Position numbers and translations under genes: made by a program
Notes under the pieces: model-generated
Databases searched by the model: none
The model's input: the letters and a program-made list of their open reading frames with translations, nothing else
What the model was told of the DNA's origin: nothing
Shown: positions 1 through 11,000 of the stretch, piece by piece
Numbering within the stretch: the stretch's first letter is position 1
How the letters are laid out: the number at the start of each line of letters is the position of its first letter
From: Algoriphagus sp.
Lineage (GTDB): Bacteria; Bacteroidota; Bacteroidia; Cytophagales; Cyclobacteriaceae
Reading direction: 5' to 3'
Length of the DNA stretch: 64,000 bases
NCBI RefSeq assembly: GCF_029254265.1
Contig: NZ_JAQWXX010000110.1
Coordinates: forward strand, 55,599 to 119,598

Positions 1-2231
1 TCCAACGGAATCTAGGCTTTCGGCCAGGAAGTAATCTTCCTGTCTTTACTGAAGTGTCGCGCCAAGCAGGCGTGCACGCGACGGATTGGAGCTGGGGAGC
101 CCTGATCTTTGATGCTGACAATGATGGACTCAAAGATATTTTCGTTGCCAATGGAATTGTCAAAGATTTGACTGATTTCGACTTTGTGGATTTCTACCTC
201 AACAATCAAGAAAATATCAATGAGTTCCGAGCCGATTCTGTTTTGTTAACCAAGATGATTGACGAATTTCCTTCCGTACCTCAGCAAAATTACTGGTATA
301 AAAACAAGGGGAATTGGGAATTTGAAAATCTTGCCAATTCGGTTGGTTTGGATCAACTCACTTTTAGCTCGGGGGCAGTTTATGGGGATTTAGATAATGA
401 CGGTGATTTGGAATTGATCGTCAACAACCTCAACGAACGCGCCTTTATTTTTCAAAATCTTACTGTTGAAAATAAGAATGGCAATTTTCTAAAAGTAGAT
501 CTTGGAAATTCTTTTGGAGCAAAAGTGATTTGCTATGCGGAAGGAAAATCATTTTACCAAGAATTTCAACCAGTCAAAGGATACATGTCATCTGTAGATC
601 AGAAACTCCATTTCGGACTGGGGAATATCTTGACTCTCGATTCTGTAAAAATTATTTGGCCGGACAATCAGGTAACCTTATTGGAAGGGATTTCAACAAA
701 CCAAGAGCTTAAACCTGAAAAGAAAAATGGAAATTTTTTGAAGGAAAGAAGCTTACCTACAAAGTTGCCACTTCAGCAAGCAGATCTTAACTTACCTTTC
801 AGCCAAATTCAAAATGATTTTATTGATTTTGATCGTGACCGGCTTCGATTTTGGATGATCAGCGATGAAGGCCCTAAGGTTACAAAAGCAGATATCAACG
901 GTGATGGAATGGAGGATATTTTCATCCCAGGTTCAAAAGCAATCTCTTCCACACTATTAATTCAAGCTCCAGACGGCACTTTCAAGAAGTCTAACCAACC
1001 AGCTTTTGAAGCTGACAAGGACTCTGAAGATGTGACTGCCTATTTCAATGATTTAAATGGGGACCAATTTCCAGACCTGGTCTTGGCCAGCGGAAGTTTA
1101 GAATTTCCAATGAATGACTCTCGCTATTCGGATCGTGTTTATCTGAATGATGGAAAAGGGAATTTCACAAAAATTGAGACCAACTTTCCGGCTACTCCGA
1201 CTTCATTTGTCCTTGCCAATGACTGGGATCAGGACGGAGATCTGGATTTAGCTATTGGTGAACGGACGGTTCCATTCGCCTATGGGATACCGGTTGGGAT
1301 TACTTTCTGGGAAAATAATGGGAAAGCAATTTTCAGAAATATTTCGTCAGAAATAGCTCCAGATTTAAAGACTTTGGGCATGCTGACAGCTGGAGCATTC
1401 GAGGACTTGGATGGAGATGGAAATACAGAATTAATTGTAACTGGGGAATGGATGCAAATCCGAATATTCAGTTTGGTCGATAGCAAGTTCATCGAAAAAA
1501 CCGCTGATTTTGGTTTTGAAAATACTTTTGGGCTCTGGAATTCCCTTTTGATAGATGATTTAAATGGAGATGGAAAACCAGATATTTTCGCAGGAAACCG
1601 GGGATTGAATACCAGATTAAAATCTAATTCAACCCATGAACTGCGGATGCTTGTGAATGATTTTGATCAAAACGGGGCCATAGAACAGATTCTTGTAGAC
1701 TTCGATGGGAAAAGTTCAATTCCTTGGGTCATGAAGAATACAATCTTGAAGCAAATCCCTTCCTTACGAAAGCAATTAATTACCTATGATTCCTACAAGG
1801 ATCGGACTTTGGAGGAACTTTTTCCAGAATCTATTCTTTCAAAATCAATAACTTTGCGGGCGCAAACATTAAAAACGACCCTTTGGTTAAATGAGGGAAA
1901 CGGCAGGTTTAAAGAAAGTCAAATCCCCTCCGAAATTCAGCAAGCTCCTGTGTATGCATTGGAAAAAATCATTTCTGAAAGTGGAAAAATCCAGATTGCA
2001 ATAGGTGGAAACCAAAGCAGGATCAAACCTGAACTAGGCTCCCAAATGGGAAGCTACGGCTGGCTAATCGAATTGCAGGCCGATGGCTCTTGGAAGTGCT
2101 TTCTTCCTGAGGAAAGTGGACTTTTCGTCCCTGGTGAAATCCGTGATTTTACCCAAATAAAAATCAAAAACCGTAACTATTTACTAGTATTTAGAACAAA
2201 TGAAAACCCAATCGCTTTTGAGATCCGCTAA
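1..2231 (+). CDS. FG-GAP/VCBS repeat, CRTAC1 (ASPIC/UnbV)-type secreted protein, 5'-truncated by window edge
   Basis: Frame stays open to the window start (..QRNLGFRPGSNLPVFTEVSRQAGVHATDWSWGALIFD); repeated DxDxDG-type motifs (DADNDGLKD, DLDNDGDLE, DINGDGMED, DLDGDGNTE); FGLGN...VKIIWPDNQ ASPIC-like segment; paralogous to the next two large ORFs. Confidence 0.9.
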   Translation, partial: QRNLGFRPGSNLPVFTEVSRQAGVHATDWSWGALIFDADNDGLKDIFVANGIVKDLTDFDFVDFYLNNQENINEFRADSVLLTKMIDEFPSVPQQNYWYKNKGNWEFENLANSVGLDQLTFSSGAVYGDLDNDGDLELIVNNLNERAFIFQNLTVENKNGNFLKVDLGNSFGAKVICYAEGKSFYQEFQPVKGYMSSVDQKLHFGLGNILTLDSVKIIWPDNQVTLLEGISTNQELKPEKKNGNFLKERSLPTKLPLQQADLNLPFSQIQNDFIDFDRDRLRFWMISDEGPKVTKADINGDGMEDIFIPGSKAISSTLLIQAPDGTFKKSNQPAFEADKDSEDVTAYFNDLNGDQFPDLVLASGSLEFPMNDSRYSDRVYLNDGKGNFTKIETNFPATPTSFVLANDWDQDGDLDLAIGERTVPFAYGIPVGITFWENNGKAIFRNISSEIAPDLKTLGMLTAGAFEDLDGDGNTELIVTGEWMQIRIFSLVDSKFIEKTADFGFENTFGLWNSLLIDDLNGDGKPDIFAGNRGLNTRLKSNSTHELRMLVNDFDQNGAIEQILVDFDGKSSIPWVMKNTILKQIPSLRKQLITYDSYKDRTLEELFPESILSKSITLRAQTLKTTLWLNEGNGRFKESQIPSEIQQAPVYALEKIISESGKIQIAIGGNQSRIKPELGSQMGSYGWLIELQADGSWKCFLPEESGLFVPGEIRDFTQIKIKNRNYLLVFRTNENPIAFEIR

Positions 2232-2787
2232 ACTTGTCATCATGACGGCACTTGTCCTGCTGAGCTCTTGCAAATCTGAATATGAAAAAGTAGAAAGCCG
2301 AGAACTCGCTTCTGGAAAAATAGTAAATGAGATTTTTCTTGGCTTAGAACTGGGAATGGATAAGAAGAAATTTTACGAAACCTGCTGGGATTTGAACAAA
2401 CAGGGCGTGTTAACAAATGGACCTGGTGAACTCTCCATTGAATATGCCGCCGAACTTCCTTCTGGCAACCCCGCCAAAATGAGATTTTACCCCAAATTTG
2501 AGGATGATAAAATCTACATGATGCCAGTAGAATTTACTTATGAAGGTTGGGCTCCATGGAACGAAGACCTAGCTGTGGAAAAGCTTCGAGAAGATGTTGT
2601 GGCATTTTATGAACAATGGTTTGGCCCAGGCTTTTTCGAAGTGACTAATGAAGACAAGACTCAAATTGTATTTGTGAAAATAGATGGAAATAGACGAATC
2701 CGGATTTTCAAAAAACATGAGTCTATTGTCCGAGCTGAGATTATGGATTTAAAATTCAAAAAAGAACAAGCAAAAGAGCCGGCATGA
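2200..2787 (+). CDS. small hypothetical lipoprotein
   Basis: Signal peptide with lipobox (VLLSSCKSE); overlaps the preceding gene by 32 bp and the following gene by 4 bp. Confidence 0.8.
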   Translation: MKTQSLLRSAKLVIMTALVLLSSCKSEYEKVESRELASGKIVNEIFLGLELGMDKKKFYETCWDLNKQGVLTNGPGELSIEYAAELPSGNPAKMRFYPKFEDDKIYMMPVEFTYEGWAPWNEDLAVEKLREDVVAFYEQWFGPGFFEVTNEDKTQIVFVKIDGNRRIRIFKKHESIVRAEIMDLKFKKEQAKEPA

Positions 2788-5700
2788 AAAAAGAACTTTT
2801 AGCTTTTTCGGCTTTCCTGCTTGTATTGGCTTGTCAGGAAAAAAAGGAGCCTTCCATCCCACCTCTATTTGAACAAATCAAAGTAGAGCGGTCTGGAGTA
2901 GACTTTCGAAACGACCTTATTTTTGATGAATCATTCAATATCTTCACTTACCGTAATTATTACAATGGTGGCGGAGTAGCACTTGGTGACGTGAATAATG
3001 ATGGCTTGCTGGATATTTATTTCACTGCCAATCTTGGACCTAATCAGCTTTACCTCAATCAAGGTGATTTTAAATTTGAAAATGTAACTCAAAAAGCAGG
3101 GGTTGCGGGAAGCCGTGCATGGAGTACCGGAGTGGCCATGGCAGATGTCAACGGCGATTCACTTTTGGATATTTACGTCTGCAATTCTGGAGATATCTCA
3201 GGAGACAATAAGCAAAATGAGCTGTTCATCAATAATGGGGATGGGACTTTTACCGAACAAGCGGAGGCTTACGGTTTGGCTGATCAAGGATTTTCCACCC
3301 ATGCGGTTTTCTTTGACTATGATAAGGACGGCGACTTGGATGTCTATTTGCTAAACAACAGCTATCAGGCCATTGGTACCTTCAATAAAATGCAAAATGA
3401 GCGCCCCAAACGAGATGAAGTGGGCGGTGATAAACTTTTTAGAAATGATGGAAATCGATTTGTAGATGTCAGTGAAGAAGCTGGTATTTACGGCTCGATC
3501 ATCGGCTTTGGACTTGGAATCACCATCGGCGATGTGAATCAGGATACCTGGCCGGACATTTTCATTTCGAATGATTTCTTTGAGAAGGATTACCTCTACA
3601 TCAATAATCAGGACGGAACCTTTACCGAATCACTAGAATCTGCGATGCAATCTATTTCAGCAGCTTCAATGGGAGCAGATATCGCCGATATCAATGGAGA
3701 TGGATTGCTGGATATTTTCGTTACGGACATGCTTCCTGACTCCCCTACTCGATTGAAGCAAGTCACCACTTTTGAAAACTGGGATAAATTTCAATTCAAT
3801 AAAACCCACGGATATCATTACCAATTCTCCAGAAATATGCTTCATATCAACAATGGTGATGGCACATTCAGCGAAATGGGTAGACTTGCAAATGTAGAAG
3901 CAACAGACTGGAGCTGGGGAGCGCTACTTTTTGACATGGATAATGATGGCAAGCGGGATCTCTTCGTGGCAAATGGAATCTACCAAGACATCACGGATTT
4001 GGATTACCTGAATTTTATCGATGATGACGAGACCAAGGTGAAAATCATTTCCGAATCCGGAGTAAATTATAAGGCATTAATCGACCCTATTCCAATCAAT
4101 CCAATCCCAAATTTTGCCTATCGTAATCTCGGAGAATTGAAATTTGAGAATATGGCTGAGCAATGGGGCCTTGGCGAAGCGATTCATTCCAATGGAGCCG
4201 CTTATGGTGATTTGGACAATGATGGGACTTTGGATTTGGTGGTCAGTAATGTGAATCGCCCTGCTTCAATTTTCAAAAATATGGGGCGGACGCTTTCGCC
4301 TGAAAATCATTTCATCCAACTTCAACTTGAAGGTAAAGGAGCAAATACGGCCGGAATTGGAGCACAGATCCAAGTGATAGCCGGAGGAGAATTATTCTAT
4401 ACCGAACAAATTCCAAATCGGGGATTCCAATCATCTGTAGACCCCAAATTGACAATAGGTTTGGGAAACAAATCTCAGATCGAGAAAATCAAAGTGCTTT
4501 GGCCAGACGGGAAATTGACACTTTTGGAAAACATTCCAGCCGATCAACTTCTTACATTAAAATGGTCTGACGCAGCTGATATTCCTGCTGGAGAAACCTT
4601 CTTTGCGACTAAAAAGACACCAAGATTCAAGCAGTCCGAATCGGAAGAATTAGACTTTTTGCATCAAGAGAATCCAATGGTTGATTTTGATCGAGATCGT
4701 CTGACCTACCATATGTATTCTACAGAAGGTCCAGCTTTTGCAAAAGCTGATGTAAATGGAGATGGAATTGAAGATCTTTATTTTGGCGGAGCCAAAGGAT
4801 TTGAAGGAAAACTCTATCTCGGAAATTCAACTGGAAGCTATGTGCTCTCTGAGCAAGTTGCTTTTGTTTCAGATGCAAACTCCGAAGATACTGACGCCCT
4901 ATTTTTTGATGCAAACCTAGATGGTTATTCAGACCTCTATGTCTGCTCCGGCGGAAATGAATTCCCATTAGCGTCAACAGAACTATCCGATCGGCTTTAC
5001 TTGAATGACGGAAAAGGAAATTTCACCAAGAGCTTTGCTGGGTTTGAAACGAATACTGAAAGTAGTGCTGTGGTCTTACCAATTGACCTCAATGAGGACG
5101 GGGCAATAGATCTGATCGTAGGCACACGGCTTGTACCCTATGTGTATGGAGCGCCTGCTTCCAGCAACATTTGGATCAATGATGGAAAAGGGAATTTCTC
5201 CAACCAAACCGCTGCTCTTGCTCCTGCATTCAATGAATTGGGAATGATAACAGATGGGAAAGTCACGGATTGGGATGGAGATGGAAAAGCGGATTTGATA
5301 TTTGTGGGTGACTGGACCGCACCGATTTTCTTCAGGAATACCGGCGGAAAACTGGATAAAATCGAAATGCCTGAGCTGTCAAATCTCAAAGGTTGGTACC
5401 GGACTTTGGAAGTTGCCGATCTGGATAGAAATGGTCTTCCTGATTTGATTTTGGGAAATAACGGATTTAATTCCAGATTCAAAGCATCGGTAGATACACC
5501 TGTCAAAATGTACTTGAATGACTTCGATCAAAACGGATCCATCGAGCATCTTTTTGTCAGAGAAGTTGGAGGACAGCAGATTCCTTATGTTTTAAAACAT
5601 GAACTGGAAAAGCAGATTCCGATCATTAAGAAGCGGTATATCAAATATGAGACTTATAATAATCAGACGTTTTCGGAGATTTTTCCTCCCGAAGTGATCT

Positions 5701-6083
5701 CCAGATCCATCGTAAACGAATTGAATAACCTGGAATCCGGCGTGTTGATGAATCAAGGAAATGGCAAGTTTGAGTGGAAGCCCTTCCCAAGAATGGCTCA
5801 GAGATCTTACGTTTTTGCCATACACACTGAGGATCTAGATAAGGATGGAAAACTGGATTTGATCTTGGCAGGAAATCTGACTCAAGCCAAGCCTGAAGTC
5901 GGTAAATACGATGCTAGCTATGGTGAAGTACTTCTTGGAAATGGAGACGGGACATTCCGTTTCTGGCCAAATGCTGAGAATGGTTTGAAGCTTTTTGGAG
6001 ATATTAGGGCGATTTCAAAAATTGCTCCCAACAAACTCCTCTTTGTGAAGAATAGTGGAAACGCAGAAATTTGGAAGTTTTGA
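2784..6083 (+). CDS. FG-GAP/VCBS repeat CRTAC1-family lipoprotein
   Basis: Lipobox LVLACQEKK; many D-x-D/N-x-DG repeats; ASPIC-like region IKVLWPDGKLTLLENI; paralogous to neighbours. Confidence 0.93.
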   Translation: MKKELLAFSAFLLVLACQEKKEPSIPPLFEQIKVERSGVDFRNDLIFDESFNIFTYRNYYNGGGVALGDVNNDGLLDIYFTANLGPNQLYLNQGDFKFENVTQKAGVAGSRAWSTGVAMADVNGDSLLDIYVCNSGDISGDNKQNELFINNGDGTFTEQAEAYGLADQGFSTHAVFFDYDKDGDLDVYLLNNSYQAIGTFNKMQNERPKRDEVGGDKLFRNDGNRFVDVSEEAGIYGSIIGFGLGITIGDVNQDTWPDIFISNDFFEKDYLYINNQDGTFTESLESAMQSISAASMGADIADINGDGLLDIFVTDMLPDSPTRLKQVTTFENWDKFQFNKTHGYHYQFSRNMLHINNGDGTFSEMGRLANVEATDWSWGALLFDMDNDGKRDLFVANGIYQDITDLDYLNFIDDDETKVKIISESGVNYKALIDPIPINPIPNFAYRNLGELKFENMAEQWGLGEAIHSNGAAYGDLDNDGTLDLVVSNVNRPASIFKNMGRTLSPENHFIQLQLEGKGANTAGIGAQIQVIAGGELFYTEQIPNRGFQSSVDPKLTIGLGNKSQIEKIKVLWPDGKLTLLENIPADQLLTLKWSDAADIPAGETFFATKKTPRFKQSESEELDFLHQENPMVDFDRDRLTYHMYSTEGPAFAKADVNGDGIEDLYFGGAKGFEGKLYLGNSTGSYVLSEQVAFVSDANSEDTDALFFDANLDGYSDLYVCSGGNEFPLASTELSDRLYLNDGKGNFTKSFAGFETNTESSAVVLPIDLNEDGAIDLIVGTRLVPYVYGAPASSNIWINDGKGNFSNQTAALAPAFNELGMITDGKVTDWDGDGKADLIFVGDWTAPIFFRNTGGKLDKIEMPELSNLKGWYRTLEVADLDRNGLPDLILGNNGFNSRFKASVDTPVKMYLNDFDQNGSIEHLFVREVGGQQIPYVLKHELEKQIPIIKKRYIKYETYNNQTFSEIFPPEVISRSIVNELNNLESGVLMNQGNGKFEWKPFPRMAQRSYVFAIHTEDLDKDGKLDLILAGNLTQAKPEVGKYDASYGEVLLGNGDGTFRFWPNAENGLKLFGDIRAISKIAPNKLLFVKNSGNAEIWKF

Positions 6084-9000
6084 AGCAGAACCAATCTATT
6101 CCTCTAATTGTATTTGCGCTAGCTTCAATCGCTTTCTTTTCCTGCAAAGAGGAAAAAGAACCCAGCCTTTTTGAGCTAGTTCCATCTGAAAAATCGGGTG
6201 TTGATTTTGAAAACAAACTCACTTCAACAGACTCGCTAAACATCCTCGAATACCTCTATTTCTACAATGGCGGAGGAGTTGCTATTGGCGATATTAATAA
6301 TGACGGACTAGCTGATCTTTATTTTTCCGGGAATCAAGTATCCAATAAACTTTACCTCAACAAAGGCGCATTTCAATTTGAGGATATCACCGATAAAGCC
6401 GGAGTTTCAGGTGATGGAGGTTGGTCCACAGGGGTGACTATGGCTGACGTCAATGGTGATGGACTCTTGGATATTTATGTCTGCCAGGTTGGGGATTACA
6501 AACAGATAAGTGGAAAAAATAAGCTCTATATCAATCAGGGAGATGAGACATTTATTGACTTGGCTGAGGCTTACGGGGTAGATTTCAAAGGGTTCAGTAC
6601 ACAGGCAGCTTTTTTCGATTACGATCGAGATGGAGATCTGGACATGTATCTCTTGAATCATTCTGTCAAATCCCCAGAGGTTTTTGCCAAAGCGATCAAT
6701 CGAACCAAACTTGATTCAGAAGGCGATCGTCTGTTTAAAAATCTTGCAGTTGAGGGTGAGCGAGGATTTGTGGATGTGACGGAAGAAGCAGGAATCTATT
6801 CGAGTATTTTGGGATTTGGACTTGGAATTGCTGTTGATGACGTCAACAATGACGGTTGGCCAGATCTCTATATCTCCAATGATTTCACTGAAAATGACTA
6901 CCTCTATCTGAATCAACAGAATGGTACTTTCAAAGAATCTCTGGATTCTTTGATCTCAAATACCAGTCGGTATAGCATGGGAAATGATCTTGGCGATCTG
7001 AATGGCGACGGCTTACCTGAAATCTTCACTACGGATATGCTTCCTGAGGATCCTGAGATTTGGATGAAATCGGTAGGGGAAGACAAAGCCGAAGTATATC
7101 AGATCAAAAAACAATTTGGCTATTCCGATCAATACGTTCGAAACCATTTGCAATTGAATCAAGGTGAAAAAGGCTTTAGCGAAATCGCTTTGTACGCAGA
7201 CGTCTTTGCCTCCGATTGGAGCTGGTCTCCTTTGATTTTTGATATGGATAATGATGGCCTCAAGGATATCCATGTCACTAATGGAATTGTGAAGCGTCCA
7301 AACGACTTGGACTTTATCCAGTACAGTCAGGAAGTCGATCCTAATACTAAAATGGAAGAGTTACGAAAGAATCAGATCGAGCTCCTTCCAACGGTCAAGC
7401 TGCCCAATTATACTTTTCGTCAGGGTTCAGAATTACATTTTTCTAATGAAAGCAAAGCTTGGGGGCTCGACCAACCCAGCTATTCCAATGGCTCAGCCTA
7501 TGCAGATCTGGACAACGATGGGGATTTAGATCTGGTAATTAACAACTTGGACCAACCTGCTTTTATCTATCAAAATCATTCGGAGAAAAGCGGAAATTCT
7601 TCCATTTCCATTGATTTAAAAGGAAGTGGATTGAATCCATTTGGAATCGGAGCAAAAGTATCTGTCTTTGCCAACGACAAATCTTGGCATCAATTCAACT
7701 CCTCCACACGTGGCTTTCAATCTGGCTCGACTGCTTCCCTTGTCTTAGGCTTAGGTCAAATCAGCCAAGTAGACTCGGTAAGGGTAAGGTGGCCTGATGG
7801 AAATTTTGAATCATTTACCAGTTTGACTGTTGGAGCAAAGAACTCGCTGGTTCAGGGAACTGGAAAATCATTCTCTGAAAATCAAATTCTGGAGTCAGCT
7901 CAATCGGAATTCCCTATCATAGCTTGGAGACACGAGGAAAAAAATGAAATTGATGAGACGAAGCGGGAATATTTAATTCCTAAGAGTCTTGCTTCGCAGG
8001 GACCTGCGTTGGCGGTCGGCGATGTAAATGGTGATGGCCTTGAAGATGTTTATCTGGGTGGAGCAAAAGATCAAGCCGGAGCTATTTTCCTTCAAGATGC
8101 CGCAGGGAATTTTACGTCAAACCCAAGCCAGATATTCTCCCAACTCGCCAAAGCTGAAGATGTGGTGGCTGAATTTGCAGACTTCAACCGAGATGGGAAT
8201 TTAGACCTTTACATCGGCAGTGCCGGGAATGAGTACACAAGTGGGAATCTTTTTAATTTTGATCGGATCTATTTCGGGGATGGTAAAGGTGGATTCAACT
8301 TTATCCCAAATGCTTTGCCTCCAATTGGTGAAAACACTTCCAGCATTGCGATCCATGACTTTGATCAAGATGGTGATTTGGACATCTTCGTGGGAGCATC
8401 GATTGTCACCGGAGATTATGGAGCTAGTCCCAAAAGCTCATTGCTTGTAAATCAAGGGAACGGCTTTTTCAAAGATGAAACTCTAGCCAAATTTGGGCAA
8501 CAAATCGATTTCGGAATGGTCAATGCTGCTATTTGGGCAGATCTTGAAAATGATGGTCAAAAGGAATTAATCCTGAGTGGCGATTGGCAAGCTATTCGAG
8601 TTTTTGGATTGACTGCCGAAAATAGCTTTCAGGAAAAAGTAATTGTAGGACTGGAAAAATCCGCAGGTTGGATCGAAAGTCTCTTGGCAGCGGATGTAAA
8701 TGGTGACGGAAGAATCGATTTGCTGACCGGAAATTTAGGCCTTAACTCTAAGCTGAAAGCGAGTCCGGAAAAACCTGTCTGGTTTTACCACCATGATTTC
8801 GATGGCAATGGGCAAGCCGATCCGCTTATTTTCCATTATATGGGTGAAAAACTTGTTCCTCTCGGGACTCGAGATGACTTGATCAAACAAATCCCAAGTT
8901 TGAAGCGAAGACATACCTCCTATGTCGATTATGCGAAAAGCAGTCAACCCAGTGATTTTTTTCCAAAAGAAATTTTGGATATCGTTAATAAGAAACCAGC

Positions 9001-9355
9001 GTATGAATTTCGATCTGGTGCTTATATTCAGCAAACTGATGGTTCATTTCAATTCACCCCTTTCCCATATTTGGCTCAGCTAAGTCCTATCAAGGCACTA
9101 GTTTGGGATGAGAAAAGTCAAAAGCTTAATCTAGCTGGCAATTTCAGTGATTTCCGAGTGGACTTAGGAAAAAACACAGCGATGGCTTTCCAGTCCTTTA
9201 AATTCCAAAATGGGAAATGGATCGAAATGAAAGTTGATCATGACATTCCAAATCAGGCTGAAATCCGACAACTCAAACCCATCAAAATAATAGAAAAAGA
9301 ATACCAATTAGCTGCTAGCAATAATGGCGGATTGTATTGGGTTAAAGTTGATTAA
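6071..9355 (+). CDS. FG-GAP/VCBS repeat CRTAC1-family lipoprotein
   Basis: Lipobox IAFFSCKEE; DINNDGLAD, DVNGDGLLD, DFDQDGDLD repeats; VRVRWPDGNFESF ASPIC-like segment. Confidence 0.93.
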   Translation: MEVLKQNQSIPLIVFALASIAFFSCKEEKEPSLFELVPSEKSGVDFENKLTSTDSLNILEYLYFYNGGGVAIGDINNDGLADLYFSGNQVSNKLYLNKGAFQFEDITDKAGVSGDGGWSTGVTMADVNGDGLLDIYVCQVGDYKQISGKNKLYINQGDETFIDLAEAYGVDFKGFSTQAAFFDYDRDGDLDMYLLNHSVKSPEVFAKAINRTKLDSEGDRLFKNLAVEGERGFVDVTEEAGIYSSILGFGLGIAVDDVNNDGWPDLYISNDFTENDYLYLNQQNGTFKESLDSLISNTSRYSMGNDLGDLNGDGLPEIFTTDMLPEDPEIWMKSVGEDKAEVYQIKKQFGYSDQYVRNHLQLNQGEKGFSEIALYADVFASDWSWSPLIFDMDNDGLKDIHVTNGIVKRPNDLDFIQYSQEVDPNTKMEELRKNQIELLPTVKLPNYTFRQGSELHFSNESKAWGLDQPSYSNGSAYADLDNDGDLDLVINNLDQPAFIYQNHSEKSGNSSISIDLKGSGLNPFGIGAKVSVFANDKSWHQFNSSTRGFQSGSTASLVLGLGQISQVDSVRVRWPDGNFESFTSLTVGAKNSLVQGTGKSFSENQILESAQSEFPIIAWRHEEKNEIDETKREYLIPKSLASQGPALAVGDVNGDGLEDVYLGGAKDQAGAIFLQDAAGNFTSNPSQIFSQLAKAEDVVAEFADFNRDGNLDLYIGSAGNEYTSGNLFNFDRIYFGDGKGGFNFIPNALPPIGENTSSIAIHDFDQDGDLDIFVGASIVTGDYGASPKSSLLVNQGNGFFKDETLAKFGQQIDFGMVNAAIWADLENDGQKELILSGDWQAIRVFGLTAENSFQEKVIVGLEKSAGWIESLLAADVNGDGRIDLLTGNLGLNSKLKASPEKPVWFYHHDFDGNGQADPLIFHYMGEKLVPLGTRDDLIKQIPSLKRRHTSYVDYAKSSQPSDFFPKEILDIVNKKPAYEFRSGAYIQQTDGSFQFTPFPYLAQLSPIKALVWDEKSQKLNLAGNFSDFRVDLGKNTAMAFQSFKFQNGKWIEMKVDHDIPNQAEIRQLKPIKIIEKEYQLAASNNGGLYWVKVD

Positions 9356-9474
9356 TGTCATTTGCATGCAATTTTAAATCCCCTAGCTTTGAGATCCCTT
9401 TCCAATTGAATCAGTGGAATTTATGTCATTACTCCCTGATTTATTAAATTTGCCTTATCAAGTTCATCTCAACT

Positions 9475-10818
9475 ATGCGAATTCTAAAAATTCTCCTGCT
9501 TTCTGGAATCATCCTAATTGGCTTTTCCTGCCAAGAACCGGTAGACTATTCCAATGCAATCACAGATGGTCATTACCTGAATCAGGCTCAAGATCGAGTA
9601 ACCCAAGTTATTATTCATGATATTTTCTCACCGCCAGTTGCCGCAAGAATTTACTCCTATTCTTCGCTGGCTGCCTATGAAGTTGCAGCAGCTGTAGATC
9701 CAGCATATGCTTCCCTTTTTGGCCAGCTTAGAGGTTCTGAAAAAAAAGATTTCAATCCTTCTGAAAAAGTTTACCCACCTCTGGCATCATTAGCGGCCTA
9801 TTATTCTATGGGCACCGCTTTAATCTTCTCTGAAGAAATGATGAACGAGCATCGAGATGCAGCCTACGCTGAGTTGAAAGAAAAGGGAATTCCGGATGAT
9901 GTATTTGAAGCATCTATTGCCTTCGGACAAGAAGTAGCAGCAGCGGTAAAAGAATATTCATCAAGAGATAATTACCATCAAAGCCGCTCCTTTCCTAAGT
10001 ACACAGTCACGGGTGATCTTGGAACATGGGAACCTACTCCTCCAGCCTACATGGAAGGAATCGAGCCACATTGGAATAAGATCAGAACTTTCGTGTTGGA
10101 TTCTGCAGCCCAGTTTAAGCCTTTGGCTCCGCCTCCATTCTCTACAGAAAAAGGGACTCCCTTCTACAATCTTGCTGATGAAGTCTATCAGGCAGCTATT
10201 AATGCAAACGAAGAGCAGCAAGAAATTGCGCTGTTTTGGGATTGTAACCCTTACAAGGTCAATGTCAAAGGACACGTGATGTTTGCCGAGAAAAAAATCA
10301 CTCCGGGAGGTCACTGGATGAGCATCGCTGCCATTGCAGCAAAAGGAGCAGGAAAAGACTGGAAGGGAACAGCAGAAGCGTTTGCTTTGACTGGGATTTC
10401 TCTAAACGAAGCTTTTATCTCTTGCTGGGATGAAAAATACCGAAGCAAACTAATCCGACCGGAAACTTACATCAATCAATATATCGATGAAGAATGGGTG
10501 CCTCTTTTGCAGACTCCACCTTTCCCTGAACATACCAGTGGTCATTCTGTGGCTTCAGCTGCCTCAGCTTACACGCTGGGACAACTCTTTGGAGATCAAT
10601 TTCATTTGGTTGACAGTTCGGAAGTAGCTTACGGACTACCGATCCGGGAATTTGACTCCTTCAGCAGCGCAGCAAAAGAAGCCGCTATCAGTCGTTTTTA
10701 TGGGGGAATTCACTACATGCCTGCCATCGAAGATGGCGTCAAGCAAGGAACCCAAATTGGGGAATTTATCTGGTCAAGAATCAGTACTAAGCCGGAAAAA
10801 CTGGCATCGAAAAACTAA
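9475..10818 (+). CDS. vanadium-dependent haloperoxidase / PAP2-fold lipoprotein
   Basis: Lipobox LIGFSCQEP; C-terminal EHTSGHSVASAASA and RFYGGIHYMPAIEDG motifs typical of vanadium haloperoxidase-like PAP2 enzymes. Confidence 0.85.
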   Translation: MRILKILLLSGIILIGFSCQEPVDYSNAITDGHYLNQAQDRVTQVIIHDIFSPPVAARIYSYSSLAAYEVAAAVDPAYASLFGQLRGSEKKDFNPSEKVYPPLASLAAYYSMGTALIFSEEMMNEHRDAAYAELKEKGIPDDVFEASIAFGQEVAAAVKEYSSRDNYHQSRSFPKYTVTGDLGTWEPTPPAYMEGIEPHWNKIRTFVLDSAAQFKPLAPPPFSTEKGTPFYNLADEVYQAAINANEEQQEIALFWDCNPYKVNVKGHVMFAEKKITPGGHWMSIAAIAAKGAGKDWKGTAEAFALTGISLNEAFISCWDEKYRSKLIRPETYINQYIDEEWVPLLQTPPFPEHTSGHSVASAASAYTLGQLFGDQFHLVDSSEVAYGLPIREFDSFSSAAKEAAISRFYGGIHYMPAIEDGVKQGTQIGEFIWSRISTKPEKLASKN

Positions 10819-10824
10819 ATCGGA

Positions 10825-10850
10825 AGCAGTCAGAAATGGCTGCTTTTTTT
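10825..10850 (+). terminator. intrinsic terminator after haloperoxidase-like gene
   Basis: agcagtc agaaat ggctgct followed by T run. Confidence 0.6.
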
Positions 10851-11000
10851 ATTCCTGTTGGAAAAAGTTATTTTTTGATCAATAAATGACCCTTTTGCAA
10901 GGTTATTTTTTTAATTCCTCTGAAGATTGAGTACCTTCTTTCATCACCTTTTTGATTAGGGATTTACCCCTTTTCTTGTTTTTAATCTAGTAAACCTATT

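Noticed and set aside
2784-9355. Repeated DNA within the VCBS genes as possible CRISPR-like or satellite repeats
   Set aside because: Similarity is at protein level (DxDxDG blades) with irregular spacing, explained by beta-propeller repeats
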